Part shown: positions 58,001-64,000 of the stretch, in pieces | Layout of the letters: every line of letters starts with the position of its first letter | How positions within the stretch are numbered: position 1 is the stretch's first letter | Assembly (NCBI GenBank): GCA_027605045.1 | Contig: JAQFWX010000048.1 | Span: 62,001 to 126,000 of the forward strand | From: Phallus indusiatus | Taxonomy: Eukaryota; Basidiomycota; Agaricomycetes; Phallales; Phallaceae | DNA length: 64,000 nucleotides | Direction: 5' to 3' | Position numbers and translations under genes: made by a program | The notes under the pieces: generated by a model | Databases searched by the model: none | What the model saw: only the letters and a program-made list of their open reading frames with translations | Told to the model about the DNA's origin: nothing

Positions 58001-59211
58001 GGTTCCTGAACGTGTTCGTTCAAGCGGCGTAGGTTGGAAAGCTGTAAACCAGCTTGTTCGCGACGAGTGCGAAAGGACTGTGATCTGGGCTCGATTGACT
58101 GAGGTAGTGTAGGTGTCAAAAGGTTTCCTGCTTCCTCTTGGATCGTACCATGCGCTAACATTTGAGGTTCACCAGATTCTTCTGCTCCTGATGTGGGATT
58201 GACTTCAACCAAAGAGATCCCCTCAGTTTCGATGGCCTCCGTTTGACTGGTAGTCTTCAGTTCGCGAGTGATAGGCTTATGGTCTTCAATCTGAACCGAT
58301 TTAGGGGAGATCCCCTCAGTCTTGACTATCCTCCTCAGAGCGCGAAGTGGTCGGTTGGGAGGAATCAAAGCGTTGTTATTGAAAAGGTAAGCCAAAAATG
58401 TCTCTACTTCGTCTCGGTACAAAACGGCTAATATTTCGAAATCATTCGAACTCCAGACATTTAGCGGTTGATTGTTGGTACCCCAGACGGGCAACTCCAG
58501 AACGTTGCCCAGTTTGTCTTGGGCGCGCTTTGCATAGCGTGTGAACATGTGAGTGAAATTTTCGAACTTAATAGGATCTAAATGATATCCTAATCGTTCC
58601 AAAAGATCGCTGGCATAGGGAACGCCAATTAGTGCTGAATCCAACGCGGAAAGCAACTCTCCGCAAAGTCCTTCGGCCTCCAACGGTAACGGAATCGAGG
58701 ACAGAAGATTATGGCCCGTTATGTTCTCTTGCGCATACTGTAAGATAGCATTCCTTCTACGTCCCAGAGTCTGATTGATTTTCAGGTCGTAACTCCGTCT
58801 CAGCCTTGTTGTCGCAGGGGCTAAAAGGGTTTTCCCGCTAAAGACGTCAATGTTTCGGACGTTGATAGTGGTGAGTGGTCCTCCAGAAAATGTTATCCTT
58901 TCGTTTGCTAACGGAGACGTAGTAGCCCTGATATGTCCTTGAAAAATCACAGGCATCGGCCTTGATTTAGGAGTTGAAGGGATAGGGGGTGGCCCGGTTT
59001 TGGTAAGGCCGCCTGTGTCTCTCCCAAGAGTAGCTTTAGGAGGTACGCCACCCAGGCTCATTTCATCAAGCGTTGCGACGGGTGACTTAGGAGGCTTCCT
59101 AGACATCAACTGCATTGTGTCGTCAACCTTCTCTGGCTTAGAAGCCACTTCGTCGAATCCTCGCGAATGACGGATCGCGAAGAGGCTCTCTCCCCCCACT
59201 TTGGCCACCAT
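55036..59211 (-). CDS. Element G 1391-aa polyprotein with degenerate pol homology
   Basis: Residues about 130-330 resemble a gag core (YAQENITGHNLLSSI, GYHLDPIKFENFTHMFTRY). Residues about 330-520 are a charged, Gly/Asp-rich linker. Around 630-700 a stretch resembles the RNase H/tether region (AYLDHKNLYFTRRL). An integrase H2C2 finger is clear at about 770-810 (SEAHVGCRKTHQRIVSQFHWKGM...TCNVCKRIK). Next come integrase-core-like words in the right order (SIVTDKPTEFVKFL, FPKRIVPHVDACWTNFEG, YGQNDCQRENMRRRPESI, MHSSNWIAPFFLPDGH). The second catalytic Asp position reads IVPHVD, and the usual D-x-G-Q-x-E context is altered. I find no YxDD box. The frame is open for 4.2 kb. It is either a non-autonomous element kept for its Gag or a domesticating or structural variant. 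Confidence 0.7.
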   Translation of the reverse strand: MVAKVGGESLFAIRHSRGFDEVASKPEKVDDTMQLMSRKPPKSPVATLDEMSLGGVPPKATLGRDTGGLTKTGPPPIPSTPKSRPMPVIFQGHIRATTSPLANERITFSGGPLTTINVRNIDVFSGKTLLAPATTRLRRSYDLKINQTLGRRRNAILQYAQENITGHNLLSSIPLPLEAEGLCGELLSALDSALIGVPYASDLLERLGYHLDPIKFENFTHMFTRYAKRAQDKLGNVLELPVWGTNNQPLNVWSSNDFEILAVLYRDEVETFLAYLFNNNALIPPNRPLRALRRIVKTEGISPKSVQIEDHKPITRELKTTSQTEAIETEGISLVEVNPTSGAEESGEPQMLAHGTIQEEAGNLLTPTLPQSIEPRSQSFRTRREQAGLQLSNLRRLNEHVQEPHLDIQHPVPRAVIGFSLKEYLDNWENPADHGEETNPVRGDSDPSDNGGSSTFVQALDFPINVPRHIDSSDRGNRVSKRSPDRGDREEDGGGTDPDHGHNGGGFPNLQSCGPASIVETHLNVESKSHQLKTEEENHLQGFALEEKAPIAFPDLVCPVGLELYTNSLHLETHCTKSRSVNPELSDNNHAFVQRAIIIWKEPGQYIDRRLVLLNNDLAAYLDHKNLYFTRRLMSELLISSDLQVVLANRELMDYSEDLGDEFEVKLLKTWSTLVKNVPAELNELTVSPETGMNNPYSSKLVDVPYGAAKDFSNLIGGLFGAIRILNDYLHVSANVLVALMEGSIWTRLTFSNGNRLNVPKAVAVEVCKTVHEQSGSEAHVGCRKTHQRIVSQFHWKGMLLDILNVVRTCNVCKRIKSHANAPRSSLPNGGSRHTPNSDNSFGFVPCQNSRTSSSESDQLDVISIVTDKPTEFVKFLQRSCDDENLGNTFLFHCVSEAYSFPKRIVPHVDACWTNFEGVLMVPGRQTSTKHGISKARYGQNDCQRENMRRRPESILQACVGTKAVDSDKHLNKLTSMYGTPMHSSNWIAPFFLPDGHTLNATLNSHSPRLNDVSGQFLDRAVVKQVPVDSILLAETRFALKRKQNGLTDQEIQAIASVLRKQGLISLTRGSGSKREMVLEFDDRMLLNNRAYTWEVQILRPLTNTPSDDSQGLEFTNVNVGGTSKGVLVAPPKRNEFGSESELAQGVDIKSWSRLVDGRMLKRLKTRRARVRAIFTQIAYQVTHGERKKVLKSARRQIKLPLPRDYSIEVTQTAARTPISFGIRLVSTTVHEVEQYLTSILRQLEEHSDHQFATRNEANKLPKPKSECLVNAKTPALYKSNGGFMQTSDLFILIPGEDLIICKSRPLISCTNLDSSYDPSSCSYNSKARVLRDLKRHLTKSSKPRSYDPILLKCNPLRQPNGQLFLQWFQLLKISTLSCFSGNSYKFQFEL

Positions 59212-59212
59212 T

Positions 59213-59727
59213 TGTGATGTATCCGCCAGTTAGAATACGATGTATGCGTAGTTAGATAATAGAATTTGTTTTGAGAATTCGTTATACGAGATGGGTCGAA
59301 CAAAAACGTCGATTAACTGGAGTTTAAGTTATTGTCTTGAATAAGGTCTTGTCAGCGAAGTTGAGAATAGTTGAGAACACAATAATATAGAGTTTATGAC
59401 TTAAATGGAGGACTCCACAAGTCGAGTAATAGAGTTTAGAATAGAGTTTAATAGCCGAGAAGATTTCCGAGAAGATTTGGTCAAGATAGTAATATATTAA
59501 AGTGCTAGCTACTTACAAAGGAATCTCGCGACTTATATAGGTCGCGAGTACATTCTATAGGGGAAGGCTATACTAATTTAGACGAATGATGTCATTAAAT
59601 CATCACTCGCGCTTCGCGCGAGTATAAACATAAGAAATCGAGGCGAAATAGAGAAAAATGAGAAAGAAATAAAGAAATACTTATTTTATACTATTTTTGG
59701 TAAGCCGGGGTAGTCAGTTACATGACA
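59213..59727 (-). repeat. 5' LTR of element G
   Basis: Same as 54206-54720; no difference found by eye. Confidence 0.9.
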
Positions 59728-62520
59728 TTTTCAGAGAACCTGATTAATGAATAATACGAACACACGACGTACACGTCGCACATCGGTTCATCAACACTTC
59801 CACCTTTACCACCCGAATGCAAATCAGGCCCCCAATTGAATACGTCGATTGTAGCGTGAACAACACCACGCATTCCATAGGTAATGCACGGCATATCTTC
59901 ACTCGTCCAATCCGAATCACTACATCCAAAACCAGCTCAAGCCACCAACTCACATATAAACTTTTTTCTCACTTTATACTCTGTCACATTGAACCCTTCA
60001 AACTCACCACTCCTCGCCTTCTCCTCAGTCAAAACCACAACGTCACACCCTAACAAACCTAACAAACCTCCTCAACAGATCCGACGCAGCATTGCCAAAC
60101 TAGGTCCTTTGTCATCAGACACACCACGACCGTATAAGTAATCATTTGCACCGTTTAATTCGAACGAGCATGTTTTCCATGATCTGCGTGGAGTTCAGAT
60201 TACTAGTATGTCGTAGTGCCTAATTTGCAAATTCAGAAGAACCCCCAAAAAAAGAGGGGAGAGGGAGACACGTACCCCTACATACCCGTACCCGTAGAAG
60301 AGAATACGCAGTTTTGGTTTATCGGATGAATTTACTACTCCAAGTCCTTTAAACGTCGCTAGCACAACCAGGTTTGTCCCCCGTCCAGTCGCAATCTGCC
60401 AACCGCAAAATGAGTTGCACTTTTTTTTGTGGATCCCCTGTCACCATGTCACCAATCACCTTGCCATTTTTGCATCTGCGCCAACTGCACTAAACAACGC
60501 TTGAGGCATAGTCCAGCTTGTCTACAGTCCTCCCAATGTTGTTGGCTATTGCTCACCAACGGAAGAGAAATGAACAACGAAAGCGATTTCATGAGTGGAT
60601 CTAATAAAGCAAAAGGAACGAGAAACTGAAATTTTAATACATATTTAAGGCCGGGTGAGGAATTCGGGTTTACCATGCATATATCCGTCCGCGTTACATA
60701 AGATCCCGGATGCAGTAAAGGCAACACTACCCATATACTCGCTTCAAGTCAAACTTACATAAATATTCGGATTAAAAGAAACATGACGTACCTTGATATT
60801 GTTGTATTTTCCGCCGGTAATAAGACACCACTTATTTGTAAACTTGACTTCCCCATTACGATCATCAGTCTTCTTATTTTCTTCTAGTTGATGTTGTTGA
60901 AATGGCAATGAAGACGGCTATAAAGGTCATAATAATCGTGTGACGATGGAGGATATGAATGATTCTAGAATGTGCATACCATGACGCTGTACATGCAAAT
61001 TGGGCTGACTAGCGCTGAATAGGAGGGTTGAGTCAAACGGGAATGGTGTATGAATAGGAATAAACTAGTACAATACCTGTATCCAGCTATTGGCGCAACA
61101 CGTGCATAATCCAAATTGACCATGAACATAGCCAACACATCCGAATTCTAGTAACACAATTCGGACGACGTGAAGCTAAACCTGAGTCCGAATTTACATA
61201 TCTCTTGAATCATAACAAGTCTAACAAGATTCTTGATCTCCAAATCACAAAGAGTAACACACTCATCCTGACATCCCGCATAAATTGTACCATCACACGC
61301 CACGAGCAACAACACCCCTCCTTGGGGTTACATTCGAACGCATCTAATACAACAGGTCTTTGAGGCGTGCTGCTGCAAACTCATATCTTGATAGATTCAT
61401 CTCCACCACCAGTTATAAACAGAATATTCACGTCAAAATCTGCCTGAGCGTTTTCATGTCATTTTTTTTCCTGTAGTTGTTCCCGGTGTTGTCGGTGTCG
61501 GTCGGTTGGGTCTGCAAGAAGACTAGGAAGCAGCGCCATACAATAGATATACCCCTCATGTGCTGAGTGTATAATTTTCTGCAGGTCAACTTGGAGAACG
61601 CGTGGAGTGCGCGAGTGCAATTGAATGGCTGGTGTTGAGAATTCTGATTGAGTGAGGGATTGAGCTGGGAAGAGAACGGGGTAGCCTCAAGACGAGGGGT
61701 GTTGTTAAACAAGCGGTGGCTCTTTGTGCGGTCGAGGGTTAAAATAATTTTTAGACTGGTGTTCCAGGTTTCGCCATCACCATCACCATCTCTGCCCAGT
61801 TGGTGTGGGTGTGGGTGTGGGTGTGGGCGTGGTTGTCTAGGAGTAACGGCAGTGGTTGTGGTTGTGGTTCGGTGCTTTGCGTCCGACATTGTCCCCGACG
61901 TAGTTTTGAAAGGTCGGACCATTGTAGACTTGTATTTTGGCATCCGAAATAGAGCGTGTTAAGTATAGGTGAGTGCGCGAGTAAGAATATGTCGCCTGCG
62001 AAAGTGTCGAGATGTGGACTGAGGATGTAATAGCAAGCGAGGTCTGGCGTGGGTCATATTCTGACCGTCCGTACAGTCACCTACGGGGTACTCAGAGCCA
62101 ACTCAACAAGAGTGCGATGATAACTTACTTGAGGAGCTGAACAGTGATTCACATTTTCTTTGAAGCGACAACACAGCCTGTGCATCCATGAAGCATCGAT
62201 TTTATTTGAAATGTACAACGATCCAAGACTTACAGAAAAACCCCGGTCGGTCTAACCGTTTAATCTCGCTGTCATTGTTAAGCACGTACATTAATGTCAC
62301 CAGTTTGATAGCCCGCAACGATATGAATCGCATCTGTTGCCAACCACAGCACCGGACTCGTTTGGTGATGGTAAGTATGTGTCAGCCGAGGTTGCGAGGA
62401 GTCGAGCGGTGCTCGGGAACAGAGGTGGGGTAAAGCGAGTCGCGTGTATCCGAGATGAGACAGGACATGAACATAGGACAGAGACACAGTGTCTGTGCTA
62501 GTTTGCATTGCTTCTCATAT

Positions 62521-63222
62521 TTGAGTAGATCAAACGTTATAGCTGTGATGTGACGCTAACTTGAACGCGCGTCTGCGTATTTGGATTACTTCTTACTCCG
62601 CAAAGCAATTGGTTGACTCAGTGTACGAAGGTCCTATTGTTTTCTGAAAAAGAGAAAAGGGAAAACACGCTGTGATGGACACACTATGAAGGTCATCAAC
62701 ATCGATCCTAGTAAGCACCATCGGAATCCACCCCAGTATTTACCGCAAAAAAATGATCAACATCCGCTATAGGGTTTTCTGTCGTTTGCTAATAATGGTA
62801 GACGCGTTCTGCAACAAATCGACTCTTGCGTACAGATGACGCCCGTTAAACGCTATACGATGTCACACTATCACACTTCCTTCAAAGTGTCATTAAAGCA
62901 TCAAATGAATAATAAGGGGTGTACTTGACCGTAAGTGCTAAGTAAAGGATATTTATTGATCTTCTATGAGATGGACTGTTTTTGAACACCAGCGGAAAAG
63001 AACTGTCTGAAAGAAAACACTAATTCAGGATCCTCACCAAGTCTCGCTGGCGGGTGTACTGAGTAGTATTTATTGACACGCTCCCCACGGTTTGACTAAT
63101 ACGGTGTTTTAATCAGGATTAGGATTTTTAGTGAACGAGATTAATGACTTTGCATGGCTATATTGAGAACTCGCCGAAAATTATTAGACAACTGAGAAAA
63201 CAAACAAACAGCCAGACTAATT
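62521..63222. other. No gene recognised
   Basis: Upstream side of the decayed DUG2-like gene. 62620-62740 shares words with 8140-8460. No ORF with a motif. Confidence 0.4.
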
Positions 63223-63532
63223 TGTAAGGGTCGACTTACCGAGACCACCGCTTTGACTCGCTCAACGAGTCATACTCACTTTCCGGAACCATATTTCTTT
63301 TTATTTTGACTCATTTCATGACTCCAAATATGACTCAAACCATTTCCTTTTTTATCTATCTAAAAACTCTATATAAACCCTCAATTTGTATGCCACAAAT
63401 CCCTCAGACTTCGAATAACGAAGATTTAAAACTCTCATCTGCTCACTCTACTTAAGTCTTTCAAACGTTCGCAAGTCTCTATTTTACGCAAAGTCGATAG
63501 TTTATTCCATAACTATTTCAGCCGACTTTACA
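63223..63532 (+). mobile_element. Solo LTR family H with promoter-like motifs
   Basis: 310 bp from TGTAAGGG to CTTTACA with TSD TAATT (63218-63222 and 63533-63537). It contains a TATA box (CTCTATATAAACC, about 63367-63379) preceded by a cluster of TGACTC words between about 63254 and 63345, one pair forming the hairpin TGACTCG-CTCA-ACGAGTCA-like stem. Confidence 0.85.
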
Positions 63533-63786
63533 TAATTCATGTACATACATTGTCTCCAAACATATACAGCTATAAAGATTATCAAAAAAAAGTGCCGAGA
63601 CTTGAGACTTTTCAGAAGGGTTGTCAATGTCAAGACATAGGATAAATAGGAAGGATACATGGCCCGTATCAGGAAGAACATAAAAATTTCCAGAACAATT
63701 GGACAATAGCAGTTCACCTTAATGACGGTCTGAATTAAAACTTCATTAACCAATCATTATTTATTAAAAATCACATACTGAAAACT

Positions 63787-64000
63787 CTAGGCTTCCGTAG
63801 GTTGGGTGACATCCATGGCTAAAGGTAAATTATCAGGATCACCGCCTGAATCTCCACAATGCAAGCTCCCCAAGTCCTCCATGTTTCTTCCCAATTCAGG
63901 GGCGGCCATTTCCATAAGGAAGGATTGATGCACATGTTGGAGAACATTTGAAAATCGAAGTGATGGGATAGACATCTGGCTAGCTTCAATTTTGGCTGAA
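63787..64000 (-). CDS. DUF6533-family gene, copy 3, last exon (runs off the window)
   Basis: The stop is at 63787. The exon encodes FSNVLQHVHQSFLMEMAAPE..., LAMDVTQPTEA and, toward the window end, AKIEASQMSIPSLR. It matches the last exon of copies 1 and 2, and its 3' flank (63600-63786) also matches 50780-50972, so the duplicated unit extends past the gene. Confidence 0.65.
   Translation of the reverse strand, partial: SAKIEASQMSIPSLRFSNVLQHVHQSFLMEMAAPELGRNMEDLGSLHCGDSGGDPDNLPLAMDVTQPTEA

Larger units (their letters stand above)
54206..59727 (-). mobile_element. Element G: LTR retrotransposon with one long ORF
   Basis: 5522 bp with 515-bp LTRs (54206-54720 and 59213-59727) that look identical and TSD TTTTC (54201-54205 and 59728-59732). 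Read on the minus strand, the ORF ATG lies one base after the 5' LTR and overlaps the TGGTGGCC expected of a primer-binding site. A purine tract (AAAGAAGAGGGGA) precedes the 3' LTR. No intact RT is recognisable. Confidence 0.9.
53250..62520 (-). pseudogene. DUG2-like WD40/M20 gene, copy 2, split by element G
   Basis: Minus-strand counterpart of 28314-31760. The WD40-like part is at 62520-60900 (SPVLWLATDAIHIVAGYQTGD, YFGCQNTSLQWSDL). The M20-like part is at 60130-59740 (VSDDKGPSLAMLRR, MPCITYGMRGVVHATIDVFNWGPDLHSG), with the rest at 54200-53250 (GVSVKVPIRVVPNQKL, LPMGLSSE, DQAHLANEHISLIDLG). Element G (54206-59727) lies between, with TSD TTTTC, and copy 1 shows the unoccupied site. Stops and frame changes show that the gene is dead independently of G. 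Confidence 0.55.

Overview
The window reads as repeat-rich nuclear DNA of a mushroom-forming basidiomycete (Agaricomycetes). The basis is short GT-AG introns plus families typical of that group: a KDZ transposase with its cysteine-cluster N-terminus, a Plavaka-type transposase, DUF6532 and DUF6533 proteins, and a chromodomain Ty3/gypsy element. I see no rRNA gene, no functional tRNA gene, no CRISPR array and no intact housekeeping gene. Almost everything is transposons inside transposons, and most boundaries below rest on target-site duplications (TSDs) read directly from the flanks.

Layout. 1-3.7 kb: a solo LTR (family B), a CACTG-ended MITE holding a solo gypsy LTR, and a solo LTR of family A. 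3.7-7.0 kb: a truncated Plavaka-like transposase (minus) head-to-head with a DUF6532 gene (plus). 7-11.3 kb: family A LTRs, a weak hypothetical gene, a DUF6533 fragment and a 412-bp MITE. 11.5-27.05 kb: a six-exon gene of unknown function followed by a KDZ transposase gene. The KDZ gene is broken by a 5'-truncated LINE (16-bp TSD) and two family A solo LTRs; the LINE in turn holds a full-length chromovirus (626-bp LTRs) and another family A LTR. 28.3-34 kb: a decayed DUG2-like gene (WD40 plus M20 peptidase) followed by a DUF6533 gene. 34.4-40.6 kb: a nest of LTR families C, D, E and F. 40.6-50.2 kb: a six-level nest, CACTG MITE > SINE > TA-duplicating MITE > hAT > solo LTR A > solo LTR B, plus a 290-bp-arm foldback element. 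50.5-62.5 kb: an inverted second copy of the DUG2-like/DUF6533 segment, split by a 5.5-kb LTR element (G). 63.2-64 kb: solo LTR H and a third DUF6533 end.

Most unusual items. (1) Element E (37310-39286) is a small LTR element with no pol whose LTRs, ORF and UTR are tiled almost end to end by short perfect hairpins; the LTR of neighbouring element F has the same architecture. (2) The chromovirus carries a spliced antisense gene (412 aa, cysteine-rich) between pol and the 3' LTR and a textbook -1 slippery site A-AAA-AAC directly before the gag stop. (3) Element G has identical LTRs and a single intact 1391-codon ORF in which integrase-like homology is kept but the catalytic residues are not. 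(4) A six-exon gene of unknown function lies immediately upstream of the KDZ transposase. (5) The six-level nest can be ordered in time from its TSDs alone.

Intron borders and element limits were read by eye. No alignment, folding or database search was run.
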